From Denitrificimonas caeni (GTDB taxonomy: Bacteria; Pseudomonadota; Gammaproteobacteria; Pseudomonadales; Pseudomonadaceae): DNA of 64,000 nt. This document shows positions 47,629 through 58,067 of this stretch, piece after piece. A program made the translations under genes and the position numbers. The stretch is from positions 291,773 through 355,772 of the forward strand of contig NZ_CAJHOA010000002.1 of assembly GCF_905120345.1 (NCBI RefSeq), given 5' to 3'. The notes below the pieces were generated by a model. The model was not told the origin of the DNA, searched no databases, and was given only the letters and a program-made list of their open reading frames with translations. Positions within the stretch are counted from its first letter, which is position 1; each line of letters opens with the position of its first letter.

Positions 47629-48333
47629 ATGAGCCATAACGCTCCGATTCTACTCACAGGTGCCAGTCAACGATTGGGGCTGCATTGCGTCCAGCGTTTT
47701 TTAGATGCCGGTCAGCCCTTGATTATCAGTTATCGTCAAGAACGTGCTGAGGTTGATCAACTGCGCCAGCTCGGCGTGCACTGCATTCAAGCAGACTTTG
47801 CCACTGAACAAGGTGTTGTTGATTTTATTGCACAAGTAAAAAATGCAACACCCGTTCTGCGCGCGATCATTCACAATGCCTCGTTATGGCTCGCAGAAGA
47901 CGGCACCGATGCCAGCGCTTTAACGCAGATGGTTAATGTCCATCTACTTGCACCTTATTTAATCAATACGCATTGTGCAGCGCTGCTGATGCAATCCACT
48001 CATGCTGATATTATTCACATTACTGATGATGTGATCCGTAAAGGTAGTGCTAAACGCATTGCTTATAGCGCCAGTAAAGCAGGCCTAGATAACCTAACCC
48101 TATCTTTTGCTGCACGTTTCGCACCACATATTAAGGTAAACTCATTAGCACCAGCGCTAATTATGCTACATCCCGATGATGATGATGAATATCAACGTCG
48201 TGCAACAGCCAAATCCGTCATGGGCACAGTGCCTGGCCCGGAAGTTATTTACCAAAGTCTGCGTTACTTACTCGATACGCCTTATGTGACAGGCACAACC
48301 CTTACTGTTAATGGTGGCCGGCATCTGAAATGA
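47629..48333 (+). CDS. folM: FolM, dihydromonapterin/dihydrofolate reductase
   Basis: Short-chain dehydrogenase of 234 residues. The NADPH-binding motif is TGASQRLG at the N-terminus and the catalytic YSASKAG is near residue 143; VNGGRHL ends the protein. FolM makes tetrahydromonapterin, the pterin cofactor used by phenylalanine hydroxylase in pseudomonads. The neighbours folE and folX supply its substrate, so the three genes form one pathway operon. Confidence 0.93.
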   Translation: MSHNAPILLTGASQRLGLHCVQRFLDAGQPLIISYRQERAEVDQLRQLGVHCIQADFATEQGVVDFIAQVKNATPVLRAIIHNASLWLAEDGTDASALTQMVNVHLLAPYLINTHCAALLMQSTHADIIHITDDVIRKGSAKRIAYSASKAGLDNLTLSFAARFAPHIKVNSLAPALIMLHPDDDDEYQRRATAKSVMGTVPGPEVIYQSLRYLLDTPYVTGTTLTVNGGRHLK

Positions 48334-48355
48334 TGCTTGGCTCGGAGAGCTGAAC

Positions 48356-48913
48356 ATGTGTGATGATTTAAGCAAACACTACCACGAAATCCTCGTTGGC
48401 CTTGGTGAAGATCCTGAGCGTGAAGGCTTACTGGATACGCCAAAGCGTGCCGCAAAAGCTATGCAATACTTATGCAACGGCTATGAGAAAAATCTTGATG
48501 AAATCGTCAATGGTGCGCTGTTTAAGTCTGACAGTGATGAAATGGTAATTGTTCGCGATATCGAACTCTACTCATTATGCGAACACCATATGCTGCCCTT
48601 TATTGGCAAAGCACACGTTGCCTATATTCCAACAGGTAAAGTACTGGGCTTATCAAAAGTAGCGCGTATTGTTGATATGTTTGCCCGTCGTCTACAAATT
48701 CAAGAAAACCTGACTCGTCAAATTGCTGACGCAGTGCAAGAAGTGACGGGGGCTGCCGGTGTTGCAGTGGTTATTGAAGCGAAGCATATGTGCATGATGA
48801 TGCGTGGTGTCGAAAAGCAAAATTCAGTGATGACCTCTTCTGCCATGCTCGGCGTATTCCGCAAGTCAGGTACGACCCGTCAAGAATTTTTACAACTGAT
48901 TCGGAGTCACTAA
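48356..48913 (+). CDS. folE: FolE, GTP cyclohydrolase I
   Basis: Makes dihydroneopterin triphosphate from GTP, the entry to folate and monapterin. It has 185 residues: [19 protein letters not shown], the zinc site [13 protein letters not shown] with its Cys and His, and [25 protein letters not shown] precedes the ATG. Pseudomonads usually have two folE copies; this one is devoted by context to monapterin, which is inference. Confidence 0.96.
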   Translation: MCDDLSKHYHEILVGLGEDPEREGLLDTPKRAAKAMQYLCNGYEKNLDEIVNGALFKSDSDEMVIVRDIELYSLCEHHMLPFIGKAHVAYIPTGKVLGLSKVARIVDMFARRLQIQENLTRQIADAVQEVTGAAGVAVVIEAKHMCMMMRGVEKQNSVMTSSAMLGVFRKSGTTRQEFLQLIRSH

Positions 48914-48916
48914 TCT

Positions 48917-49294
48917 ATGGCACGTCTAGAACCGGGAATGGCGCGGATTCGTATTAAAAATCTGCGTTTACGCACCTACATCGGTATCAATGAAGATGAA
49001 ATCCGCAACAAACAGGATATTTTAATCAACGTCACCCTGTTCTATCCTGCAGATGATGCAGTGCAAATCAATGACATTAACCATGCATTAAATTACCGCA
49101 CCATCACTAAAGAGATTATTCAGTACGTTGAGGAAAATCGCTTTGCACTACTTGAACGTCTAACCCAAGACGTACTCGATTGCGTGATGCGCCACCAGCA
49201 AGTGCGTTATGCCGAAGTTGAAGTCGACAAGCCTCACGCTTTGCGTTTTTCTGAGTCAGTGTCGATTACTCTCACTGCGCACCGTACAGCCTGA
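48917..49294 (+). CDS. folX: FolX, dihydroneopterin triphosphate 2'-epimerase
   Basis: Converts dihydroneopterin triphosphate to dihydromonapterin triphosphate. It has 125 residues of the FolB/FolX fold: [20 protein letters not shown], then [14 protein letters not shown] and the C-terminal [17 protein letters not shown]. FolB is the close relative; position after folE and between folM and folE-linked genes favours FolX. Confidence 0.92.
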   Translation: MARLEPGMARIRIKNLRLRTYIGINEDEIRNKQDILINVTLFYPADDAVQINDINHALNYRTITKEIIQYVEENRFALLERLTQDVLDCVMRHQQVRYAEVEVDKPHALRFSESVSITLTAHRTA

Positions 49295-49297
49295 ATA

Positions 49298-49639
49298 ATG
49301 ACATTAGACGATTTTCTAAAAGCCACTAGACAGCCAGGCCATCGTTTTATCGACACCCTGGCTTTTATTGATGCTCATTACCAATACAGCCCATCTGCAT
49401 TTGATAATGGTGGGCTGCACAACCCTGCTGGTAGCAATCAAGGCTCGTGTAAAGTTCTAGGCTTAGCATTATTGGAAAAACTCAGTAGTCAGGATGCTTT
49501 ACTGGCATTTGGCGAGCATTATACCTATGTGTTAGCAACGCCCAATGAAACAGAGCACGCGAATATCCGCAAGCTGCTGCAGCATGGTTTAGCCGGTGTA
49601 CGCTTTACTCAATTACCGCTCAGCCGCCTTATTGTCTAA
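49298..49639 (+). CDS. HopJ-family protein
   Basis: Small protein (113 residues) of the HopJ family, named after a Pseudomonas syringae gene once listed as a type III effector but widely present in non-pathogens. Conserved parts are IDAHYQYSPSAFDNGGLHNPAGSNQGSCKV and the C-terminal FGEHYTYVLATP...NIRKLLQHGLAGVRF. It starts 3 nt after folX and so is in the fol operon, which hints at a metabolic role rather than secretion. Its 3' end overlaps rsmI tail to tail by 27 bp. No secretion genes are nearby. Confidence 0.82.
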   Translation: MTLDDFLKATRQPGHRFIDTLAFIDAHYQYSPSAFDNGGLHNPAGSNQGSCKVLGLALLEKLSSQDALLAFGEHYTYVLATPNETEHANIRKLLQHGLAGVRFTQLPLSRLIV

Positions 49640-50488
49640 TGCCCACTGGTAGAGTGCATTTTTACGCGCACCAGTAATCTCGGCAGCGATTGCTGCGGCA
49701 CGTTTGGGCGGTAATTCAACCATTAAGAGCGTTAGGACACGCTGTGCTTCCAAAGAGACCTCCAGAGCATCAGCAGGCTCTTGATACCCCGCAATTAACA
49801 GCACACATTCACCCCGCTGCTGATTGGTATCAGCCGCGACCCAGTCATACAACTCTTGCAGCGGTAGATCTTTGATGGTTTCAAAGGTCTTGGTCAACTC
49901 ACGCGCTAATACTGCGGGGCGATCAGCGCCCAATACATCACGCATATCAGCAATACTGTCCAAGATACGGTGCGGCGCTTCGTAAAAAATTAATGTGCGC
50001 GGATCATACTGAACAGCAGTCAGTCGCGTACAGCGCGCGACTTGCTTAGCGGGTAAAAACCCTTCAAAGACAAAACGGTCAGAAGGCAGTCCAGCTGCCG
50101 ATAACCCAGCAATTAAAGCACAAGCACCCGGCACCGGCACCACCCGCACATTGGCCGCTCGAGCTTGGCGTACCAAATGGTAACCCGGATCAGAAATCAA
50201 CGGCGTACCAGCATCAGAAATCAAAGCAATATCATCACCGGCCAAAAGACGAGTAATAAAGCGCCCACCTTCTTCGCGCTCGTTATGCTCATGACACGCG
50301 GCCAGCTGCGTGCGAATGCCAAAGTGTTGCAGCAAGCGTGTTGAGTGCCGAGTATCTTCAGCAGCAATCAAACTCACGTCAGCTAAGATACGTAACGCTC
50401 GCGCACTAATATCATCAAGATTACCGATCGGTGTAGCGACGACATACAATGTGCCAAACTCGCCCGACTGAGGTGTGGATACGCTCAC
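49613..50488 (-). CDS. rsmI: RsmI, 16S rRNA 2'-O-ribose methyltransferase
   Basis: Methylates the ribose of C1402 in 16S rRNA, the same base N4-methylated by RsmH. It has 291 residues of the tetrapyrrole-methylase fold: LYVVATPIGNLDDIS, AEDTRHSTRLLQHFG, LISDAGTPLISDPG and VPGACALIAGLSAAGLP. I chose the GTG at 50488, with GGAG 6 nt upstream; longer ATG starts run into the lpoA promoter. In other pseudomonads this gene sits next to rnpB/mraZ, about 38 kb away here. Confidence 0.95.
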   Translation of the reverse strand: MSVSTPQSGEFGTLYVVATPIGNLDDISARALRILADVSLIAAEDTRHSTRLLQHFGIRTQLAACHEHNEREEGGRFITRLLAGDDIALISDAGTPLISDPGYHLVRQARAANVRVVPVPGACALIAGLSAAGLPSDRFVFEGFLPAKQVARCTRLTAVQYDPRTLIFYEAPHRILDSIADMRDVLGADRPAVLARELTKTFETIKDLPLQELYDWVAADTNQQRGECVLLIAGYQEPADALEVSLEAQRVLTLLMVELPPKRAAAIAAEITGARKNALYQWALDNKAAER

Positions 50489-50612
50489 AAAACACTCCGA
50501 AGATACAAAATAAAACGCCATTGTAGCCTGATTTAGCATGACAAGATCGCACCAATGCGCGCGCTTGGGTACAATCAAAGCATTCATTTCACCGTGCTTG
50601 GATTGCTTGTCT

Positions 50613-52421
50613 ATGAAAACCCCGCTACGCGTACTCTCAACCCTGTGCTTGTCAGCTTTTTTAGTGGCTTGTTCCAGCTCTCCAAGTAACTCTTTGGGAG
50701 AATTACCGCCGACTAAGTACAATGATGTAGACCAGCTGTTACTACAAGCAAGTCAGAAAAATGCTAGCCAAGCGTTAGGATTGTACTTGGCGGCTGCTGA
50801 TCTCGCGTGGCAACAAAACCAAGCGCTGCGCGCGCGTAAAATTCTAGAGGGCATTGATCTCAGCCAAGCAACCCCAGCGCAACAAATCTTTGCTAAAACT
50901 CTAGAAGCAGAATTAGCGTTAGCGCGCCAACAAGCCAAGCGTGCTTTAAAAGCATTAGAGCACCCCAGCTTTACCCACCTAACTGAAATGCCATTAAATC
51001 AGCAAGTGCGTAGTCAACTGGCGCGTGCGCAGGCTTTCGAAGATACTGGCAAGCCACTTGCTGCTATCCGTGAGCGCATTTACATTGCTGCTTGGCTAGA
51101 AGAGCAACAAGCATTTGCGAATCAGCAAAGCATCTGGGCGTTACTCAACGATCTACCGCGCGCGCAAACTAAAGATACCGGCGAAGCAGTACTTGATGGC
51201 TGGTTGGCTTTACTACGTATCAGCAAAGCGCCTGGTTCATTGGTGCAACAACAAATGAACATCAGCCAATGGACGCTACAAAATCCAGGCCATCCAGCCG
51301 CTCAGCAACTACCGGACGCATTGATAAAACTGCAACAGCTAGAGGCCGACAACGTTAATAGCATAGCTCTATTGTTACCGTCAAAAGATCCAAATCAAAA
51401 CGTGGTCAGTGCACTGCGTAATGGTTTTTTTGCTGCCCATTATCTCGCCCAAGCCAATGGCGAGCACACGCCTACGATTCATATATATGACAGCAGCACT
51501 CTTCCATCAATGGACGCCTTTTATCAACAAGCCATAGCCGACGGTATCGAGTTAGTGGTTGGCCCATGGGAGAAAAATCTAGTCAGCCAACTGGCAGGTC
51601 GTACTCAACTGCCCATCACAACCTTAGCGCTGAACTACGCCGACAACCAACAGCACAGCCCTAAGCAGCTTTTCCAATATGGCTTAGCCGCGGAAGATGA
51701 AGCCCGTGTTGCAGCGGATCGTGCATGGGCTGACGGTATGCGTCGCGCAGCGGCTCTGGTACCCAAAAACGCCTGGGGCGAACGTGTTTTGGATGCATTC
51801 TCAACGCACTGGCAGTCATTAGGGGGTGAACTGGTAGCGACTCAACATATTGATCGCCCGACTGAGCTCGCGGGACAAATCGCCGAACTTTTTCAACTAC
51901 GTGCGAGCGAACAGCGCGCCAAACAATTGGAAAGCACCCTAGGCTCAAAAGTAGCAGCACAGCCCGCACGACGCCAAGATATTGATTTTATTTTCCTAGC
52001 GGCTACGCCACAGCAGGCGAGACAAATTAAACCAACGCTAACGTTTCAGTATGCTGGCGACGTACCTATCTATGCGACATCAGCAGTGAACTCGGGTTCT
52101 GGCGAAGCCTACCCTGAACTCAATGGTTTACAATTTAGCGAAATGCCGTGGTTTATTGAAGTTGATGATGCAACACGTCAGCACATTACCTATCACTGGC
52201 CACAAGCCTTGGGCAGTATGGGTCGCTTTTATGCGATGGGCGTCGATGCCTATCAACTTGCTAACCAGTTACAACAGCTCAGCGCTATACCCAATAGCAG
52301 CGTGGTCGGCTTAACCGGCACTTTAAAATTAAGTCCTGAGCAACGTATTGAGCGTACCTTGTACTGGGCGCAGTTTACCAACAACAACATTGAGCAGCTT
52401 AAGGAAGCACAGAGTGACTAA
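50613..52421 (+). CDS. lpoA: LpoA, lipoprotein activator of PBP1A
   Basis: Outer-membrane lipoprotein of 602 residues that stimulates the bifunctional peptidoglycan synthase PBP1A. The signal peptide ends in lipobox LVAC (C20). A TPR-like helical N-terminal domain (about 40-260) is followed by an LppC domain with the periplasmic-binding-protein fold (VNSIALLLPSKDPNQNVVSALRNGFFAA onward, within residues 270-600). The ATG at 50613 was chosen for the signal peptide. Overlaps yraN by 8 bp. Confidence 0.93.
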   Translation: MKTPLRVLSTLCLSAFLVACSSSPSNSLGELPPTKYNDVDQLLLQASQKNASQALGLYLAAADLAWQQNQALRARKILEGIDLSQATPAQQIFAKTLEAELALARQQAKRALKALEHPSFTHLTEMPLNQQVRSQLARAQAFEDTGKPLAAIRERIYIAAWLEEQQAFANQQSIWALLNDLPRAQTKDTGEAVLDGWLALLRISKAPGSLVQQQMNISQWTLQNPGHPAAQQLPDALIKLQQLEADNVNSIALLLPSKDPNQNVVSALRNGFFAAHYLAQANGEHTPTIHIYDSSTLPSMDAFYQQAIADGIELVVGPWEKNLVSQLAGRTQLPITTLALNYADNQQHSPKQLFQYGLAAEDEARVAADRAWADGMRRAAALVPKNAWGERVLDAFSTHWQSLGGELVATQHIDRPTELAGQIAELFQLRASEQRAKQLESTLGSKVAAQPARRQDIDFIFLAATPQQARQIKPTLTFQYAGDVPIYATSAVNSGSGEAYPELNGLQFSEMPWFIEVDDATRQHITYHWPQALGSMGRFYAMGVDAYQLANQLQQLSAIPNSSVVGLTGTLKLSPEQRIERTLYWAQFTNNNIEQLKEAQSD

Positions 52422-52779
52422 GTCACTAAGTATTGGCAAAACCGTTGAGCGCTATGCTTTAAACTACTTGAAAAAAGCAGGTTTAAGCACCATAACGCAA
52501 AACTGGTCATGTCGTTTTGGTGAAATTGATCTGATCATGCTAGAGCACGAGACTGTTGTGTTTGTTGAGGTGCGCTACCGAAAAAGCAATTATTTCGGCG
52601 GCGCCCTTGAGAGTATTGATCAGCACAAACGTCGCAAGCTACTTAAAACTGCAGAGTCTTTTTTAAACGAAAATCCAAACTGGTTAGAACATGCGTGCCG
52701 TTTTGATGTCATTACTGTACAGCCAAGCCAACCAGAAACATTCAAACTTGACTGGATTCAGGATGCATTTGAATCCTAA
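52414..52779 (+). CDS. yraN: YraN, UPF0102 nuclease-like protein
   Basis: Small protein of 121 residues with a Holliday-junction-resolvase/endonuclease-like fold; its role is unproven. Motif residues are the E in GKTVERYALNYL, RFGEIDLIM and VFVEVRYRKS, which match the E-D-ExK nuclease pattern, although the last lysine appears as Arg (VEVRYR), as in the family. The GTG at 52414 has AAGGAAG upstream. Part of lpoA-yraN-gmhA-dolP. Confidence 0.92.
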   Translation: MTKSLSIGKTVERYALNYLKKAGLSTITQNWSCRFGEIDLIMLEHETVVFVEVRYRKSNYFGGALESIDQHKRRKLLKTAESFLNENPNWLEHACRFDVITVQPSQPETFKLDWIQDAFES

Positions 52780-53915
<1,136 letters not shown>

Positions 53916-53962
53916 ATCCGCATTGCACAGATCAACAGCAGCACATAACAAAGCCCTTTATA

Positions 53963-54001
53963 ACACTGATTGCAACGTGCCAGACGCACTGCAATCAGTG
54001 T
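53963..54001. terminator. Perfect 12-bp hairpin between convergent dolP and sspB
   Basis: ACACTGATTGCA and TGCAATCAGTGT pair exactly around a 15-nt loop. No strong T-run; terminator role inferred from the convergent gene ends. Confidence 0.55.
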
Positions 54002-54016
54002 CATAAAAGAATCAAA

Positions 54017-54502
54017 CTATTTTATAATCCGCAAACTCGGACGCCCTGAGGATGGTGGCTTTGGTGGTTCATCATCAGGATCTATTGGATCAGCGGGTGT
54101 CTCACTATCTACCGCATGCAGGATTGTCGGCGGCTCATCCGTGTCACTAGCACTCTCGTCTAACAACTCTTCGTCATCATCAGCAAGCACATCTGAATGA
54201 GCATCAAAGAACATGCCCTGCCCGTTTTCACGCGCATATATCGCTAAAACGGCCGCTATAGGCACGTACAGCGAAAAGGGTGCGCCGGAAAAAAGCGCCT
54301 CAAAACTCACAGCCTGATTATCTATTTCAAAATAACGCACCGCTGCAGGCGCAGTATTCAGGACAATCTGCCCATCTGCTGCATAGCCAGGCGGCACCTT
54401 AACTTGAGGATAATTTGCATCAACTAGTATATGTGGCGTGCACTCGTTATCAACAATCCACTGATGCAGTGCGCGTAATATGTAAGGACGACTGGAGTTC
54501 AT
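54017..54502 (-). CDS. sspB: SspB, ClpXP specificity-enhancing factor
   Basis: Adaptor that delivers ssrA-tagged proteins to ClpXP. It has 161 residues: a folded substrate-binding domain (SSRPYILRALHQWIVDNECTPHILVDANYP) and a long acidic, proline-rich flexible tail. The tail ends in RPSLRIIK, which fits the C-terminal ClpX-binding peptide (consensus L-R-V-V-K). It follows sspA by 16 bp. Confidence 0.94.
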   Translation of the reverse strand: MNSSRPYILRALHQWIVDNECTPHILVDANYPQVKVPPGYAADGQIVLNTAPAAVRYFEIDNQAVSFEALFSGAPFSLYVPIAAVLAIYARENGQGMFFDAHSDVLADDDEELLDESASDTDEPPTILHAVDSETPADPIDPDDEPPKPPSSGRPSLRIIK

Positions 54503-54518
54503 GATGTACTCATTCCCC

Positions 54519-55139
54519 TTAAGGACGCATCAAGCGCTCAGCGTCAGATAAACTGGCCTGAAAAGCTTCTCGCGCAAAATTTCTATCCATGTAATCCAAC
54601 AGTGGCTGTGCCGCTTTCGGTAACTCAATTCCTAAAGCAGGCAAACGCCACAACAGCGGTAACAAGTAGCAATCCACCAGACTGAACTCATCACTCATAA
54701 AAAACTTCATGCTAGCAAATACCGGAGCAACACCGGTTAGGCTTTCGCGTAGTTCTTTACGCGCCTTGGTGCGTGCAGTTTCTTTGCTGCGCTTATCAAG
54801 AATTAAATCGACTTGCGCGCACCAGTCACGTTGTACACGATACGATAACATGCGCGTATTCGCGCGTGCCACGGGATACACAGGCAACAGCGGCGGGTGT
54901 GGATAGCGCTCATCCAAATACTCAAGTATGACCGTTGAATCGTATAAAGCTAAATCGCGATCGACCAAAGTCGGTACTGTAGCGTAAGGATTGACCTCCG
55001 CCAAATACTCTGGGCACTCACCATTTACGACATCCATGATTTCAGCAGTTACTGCCTTCTCCGCCAAGACTAAACGCACACGGTGCGAATACTGGCAGGT
55101 CGGATCAGAATAACAGCCCAACTTATTGGGGGCAGACAT
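54519..55139 (-). CDS. sspA: SspA, RNA polymerase-associated stringent starvation protein
   Basis: Glutathione-S-transferase-fold protein that binds RNA polymerase and alters stress and virulence gene expression. It has 206 residues: the N-terminal thioredoxin-like domain ([47 protein letters not shown], given as landmarks) and a helical C-terminal domain. It lacks the usual catalytic residue use of GSTs, as the family does. AGGAGG precedes the ATG at 55139. It reads toward sspB. Confidence 0.95.
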   Translation of the reverse strand: MSAPNKLGCYSDPTCQYSHRVRLVLAEKAVTAEIMDVVNGECPEYLAEVNPYATVPTLVDRDLALYDSTVILEYLDERYPHPPLLPVYPVARANTRMLSYRVQRDWCAQVDLILDKRSKETARTKARKELRESLTGVAPVFASMKFFMSDEFSLVDCYLLPLLWRLPALGIELPKAAQPLLDYMDRNFAREAFQASLSDAERLMRP

Positions 55140-55174
55140 GCTTACCTCCTCCACTATAAATATACATAAAGCAC

Positions 55175-55206
55175 AAAAACGCACGCGCCCATTAGGGCGC
55201 GTGCGT
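55175..55206 (-). terminator. Terminator of the petABC operon
   Basis: Perfect 12-bp stem ACGCACGCGCCC/GGGCGCGTGCGT with a TAAT loop; on the minus strand it is followed by TTTTG. It lies 26 bp past the cytochrome c1 stop and separates petABC from sspA. Confidence 0.92.
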
Positions 55207-55231
55207 CACTCGATCGTTACCGCATTGTGTG

Positions 55232-56011
55232 TCAATGCACGTCTTTCCAGTACTCACGCTTCAAGAAGTAAGCAAATACAAAGAAGAAAGCAAGGAACAA
55301 CAACACGTACGTGCCGATACGCTGGCTCTTGAGCTTAACAGGATTTGCAGAGTATTCGAGGAAAGTGACAAGATTTTTAATTTTCTCGTCAAACTCAACT
55401 TCACTCAGCGAGCCTGTTTTAGGCACAATCGTCAATTGATCACAGGCTTCGTGGGTCACAGCGACACCAGTCAATGGATCAAAGACTTTTTTACCGTCTT
55501 CTTCAATCTGCACTTGCTTGCAACCAATCTCTTGGCGACCTTGCAAACCCACTAAAACGTTGGGCATACCAACTAACGGGAAGACTTTGTTATTGACGCC
55601 ATACGGACGGGTTGGATCTTCATAGAATGTACGCATGTAAGTGTACAACCAATCCGCTCCCCGTACACGAGCAACCAAGGTCAAGTCTGGCGGTGCAACA
55701 CCCAGCCAAGATTTAGCATCAGCAGCTGTCATACTCGAGTTCATATGATCGCCAAACTTAGCATCAGTTAAGACTAAGTTTTCCATCATCAACTCTTCAC
55801 TGATCCCCAGATCATTCGCAACACGCTCATAACGCTGGAACTTCGCGCCATGACAACCCATGCAATAGTTCACAAAAGTTTTTGCGCCATCTTGCATAGC
55901 CGCTTTATCAGTCAGATCAATTGAGACGCTATCCAAAGGATACTCGCCAGCCGCAGCAAATCCAAACATAGGGATTGCAGCCAAAATTAACGCAGCAATT
56001 TGCTTTTTCAT
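55232..56011 (-). CDS. petC: Cytochrome c1 of the bc1 complex
   Basis: Haem-c subunit that passes electrons from the Rieske protein to soluble cytochrome c. It has 259 residues: signal peptide ending GFAAA, haem motif CMGCH at residues 50-54, the P-D-L stretch APPDLTLVARVRG, and a C-terminal membrane anchor (TYVLLFLAFFFVFAYFLKR). Its ATG overlaps the petB stop by one base. As in other gammaproteobacteria, c1 is encoded separately from cytochrome b. Confidence 0.96.
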   Translation of the reverse strand: MKKQIAALILAAIPMFGFAAAGEYPLDSVSIDLTDKAAMQDGAKTFVNYCMGCHGAKFQRYERVANDLGISEELMMENLVLTDAKFGDHMNSSMTAADAKSWLGVAPPDLTLVARVRGADWLYTYMRTFYEDPTRPYGVNNKVFPLVGMPNVLVGLQGRQEIGCKQVQIEEDGKKVFDPLTGVAVTHEACDQLTIVPKTGSLSEVEFDEKIKNLVTFLEYSANPVKLKSQRIGTYVLLFLAFFFVFAYFLKREYWKDVH

Positions 56012-57222
56012 TAGCCAGTCACCCTTTCCGGAACCGGTTTAGTCTTCTCCATTCTGGTATAGAAAGGCATCAGAATGAAGTAAGCGAAGTAAAGGACAGT
56101 ACAGATTCGTGCAACCAATGTGCGCTCTGGCGTTGGTGCTAAGACACCTAAGACACCGAGAATCACAAAGCAAATGCAGAATACTAATAACCAAATTTTG
56201 CTCAACCAACCTTTGTAGCGCATTGATTTAACTGGACTACGGTCCAACCAAGGCAATACAAACAAGGCTGCAATCGAACCACCCATCGCGACAACACCCA
56301 TTAACTTATCAGGTACTGCACGCAAAATTGCGTAGAACGGGGTGAAGTACCAAACAGGGGCAATATGCAGAGGCGTTTTTAGTGCGTTAGCTTGTTCAAA
56401 GTTCGGCTTTTCAAGGAAGTACCCACCCATCTCAGGGAAGAAGAACACGATGAAGCAGAACACAAACAAGAATACGATAACGCCAACGATATCTTTTACT
56501 GTGTAGTACGGATGGAAAGGAATACCGTCTAAAGGAATGCCATTTTCATCTTTATGCTTTTTGATATCGACGCCATCTGGGTTGTTGGAACCCACTTCGT
56601 GCAGCGCTAGGATGTGTAAAACAACCAGCGCCAGCAAGACAATCGGTACAGCTACAACGTGCAGAGCAAAGAAGCGGTTGAGTGTGATACCTGAAATCAG
56701 ATAGTCACCGCGAATCCACTCAGTCAGATCAGCACCAATCACTGGAATCGCACCAAACAGTGAAATAATCACCTGTGCGCCCCAATATGACATCTGACCC
56801 CATGGCAGCAAGTAACCCATAAAGGCTTCGGCCATCAGCGCTAAGTAAATCAGCATACCGAAGACCCAAACTAACTCACGAGGCTTCTGGTATGAGCCGT
56901 AGAGCAAGCCACGGAACATATGCATGTAAACTACGATAAAGAACGCTGAAGCACCGGTAGAGTGCAGATAGCGCAGAATCCAACCGTATTCCACATCACG
57001 CATGATGTATTCAACAGAGGCAAACGCACCTTCTGCCGAAGGCTCATAGCTCATGGTCAGCCAAATACCGGTTAGCAGCTGATTGACCAGCACTAACAGA
57101 GCAAGTGACCCGAAGAAGTAATAGAAGTTAAAGTTTTTTGGTGCGTAATATTTAGATAAATGATCTTCCCACATTTTCGTGGCGGGGAAGCGTGCATCCA
57201 CCCATTCCATAAACTTACTCAT
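56011..57222 (-). CDS. petB: Cytochrome b of the bc1 complex
   Basis: Membrane core of the bc1 complex with the two b haems and both quinone sites. It has 403 residues and eight or nine hydrophobic segments. Haem-ligand histidines are seen in LRYLHSTGASAFF...YMHMFRG and FFALHVVAVP...LHILALH; GQMSYWGAQVI and the Qo-site PEMGGYF (in place of the usual PEWY context) are visible. The PE-W-Y motif should be compared: here PVWYFTPFYAILRA follows. TGATG overlap with petA. Confidence 0.96.
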   Translation of the reverse strand: MSKFMEWVDARFPATKMWEDHLSKYYAPKNFNFYYFFGSLALLVLVNQLLTGIWLTMSYEPSAEGAFASVEYIMRDVEYGWILRYLHSTGASAFFIVVYMHMFRGLLYGSYQKPRELVWVFGMLIYLALMAEAFMGYLLPWGQMSYWGAQVIISLFGAIPVIGADLTEWIRGDYLISGITLNRFFALHVVAVPIVLLALVVLHILALHEVGSNNPDGVDIKKHKDENGIPLDGIPFHPYYTVKDIVGVIVFLFVFCFIVFFFPEMGGYFLEKPNFEQANALKTPLHIAPVWYFTPFYAILRAVPDKLMGVVAMGGSIAALFVLPWLDRSPVKSMRYKGWLSKIWLLVFCICFVILGVLGVLAPTPERTLVARICTVLYFAYFILMPFYTRMEKTKPVPERVTG

Positions 57223-57815
57223 CAGACGGCTCCCTCATCAATACCAATAATGACGATATTATCCGACTCATAAGAATGCGGAGGAACTGGCAGATTCAGC
57301 GGTGCAGGCTGTGCTTTATAGACACGTCCAGCAAGATCATAGCGCGAACCATGACATGCGCAGAAATAACCACCCACCCAGTCAGGCCCTAAGTCCGCTG
57401 GTGCGACTTCTGGTCTAAAGGTTGGCGCGCAGCCCAAGTGTGTGCACACACCCAGCACAAACAGCAGCTCAGGCTTAATTGAGCGCTCTTCAGGATTAAC
57501 ATAGGCCGGCTGTTCTGATTCTTTAGACTCCGGATCAGCGAGTTGGGCTTCAATTTTCTTCAGCCCTTGCATAATTTCCGGTGTACGGTGCAGAACAAAT
57601 ACAGGCTGACCACGCCATTCAGCAACAATCTGCTGACCTGGCTCAATCTTACCCACATTGACTCGCACCGGTGCTCCCGCGGCTTTCGCCTTAGCACTAG
57701 GGGCCCAGGACCCCAGAAACGGGATCGCAGCCCCTGCCGCTCCAGCTGCACCCACCACAGAGGTGGCTGCCACTAGAAAGCGACGTCGGCCCGCATTCAC
57801 GCCGTCATTGCTCAT
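57222..57815 (-). CDS. petA: Rieske iron-sulfur subunit of the bc1 complex
   Basis: Carries electrons from quinol to cytochrome c1. It has 197 residues. A twin-arginine signal (GRRRFLVAATS) and membrane anchor are followed by the Rieske domain with both cluster motifs, CTHLGC and CACHGS. I chose the ATG at 57815, with GGGAG upstream; the ATG at 57830 is alternative. The cell therefore has a bc1-dependent aerobic or denitrifying respiratory chain. Confidence 0.96.
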   Translation of the reverse strand: MSNDGVNAGRRRFLVAATSVVGAAGAAGAAIPFLGSWAPSAKAKAAGAPVRVNVGKIEPGQQIVAEWRGQPVFVLHRTPEIMQGLKKIEAQLADPESKESEQPAYVNPEERSIKPELLFVLGVCTHLGCAPTFRPEVAPADLGPDWVGGYFCACHGSRYDLAGRVYKAQPAPLNLPVPPHSYESDNIVIIGIDEGAV

Positions 57816-58067
57816 TAAGTCGTCTCCCATCAGCTATGTGGCCTGTTGTCAGGCCTTGTAATAAGAAAAAAGCTACTTACTTTCTTGATTGTAACAAATG
57901 GTAAAGAAAAGGTGTCTTCTTGACAAGTTTATCGCACACCACAATTCGACGAAAACCCTACCAAGCGACCAGCAGCAAGCGAGCGACATTTTGTCGCAGG
58001 ACCAAGCAGATACAAAAAACGCCCTGATTCCTTGCGGAAACGGGCGTTTTTCTGCAGCAAGTATCGA
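57816..58067 (-). promoter_or_regulatory. petABC promoter region
   Basis: Between rpsI and petA. On the minus strand TTGTCA, a 17-bp spacer and TACCAT form a plausible promoter (about 57885-57930), and a TACAAT lies just downstream. A short hairpin GGCCTGACAACAGGCC lies in the leader close to the start. The upstream end is the rpsI terminator. Confidence 0.4.
58014..58050 (-). terminator. Terminator of the rplM-rpsI operon
   Basis: Stem AAAACGCCC/GGGCGTTTT with an inner TTCC/GGAA pair, followed on the minus strand by TTTTTTG. It lies just past the rpsI stop. Confidence 0.9.

Noticed and set aside
55229..55555. Plus-strand 108-codon frame opposite cytochrome c1.
   Set aside because: Antisense to the well-conserved c1 C-terminus; composition follows the c1 codons.
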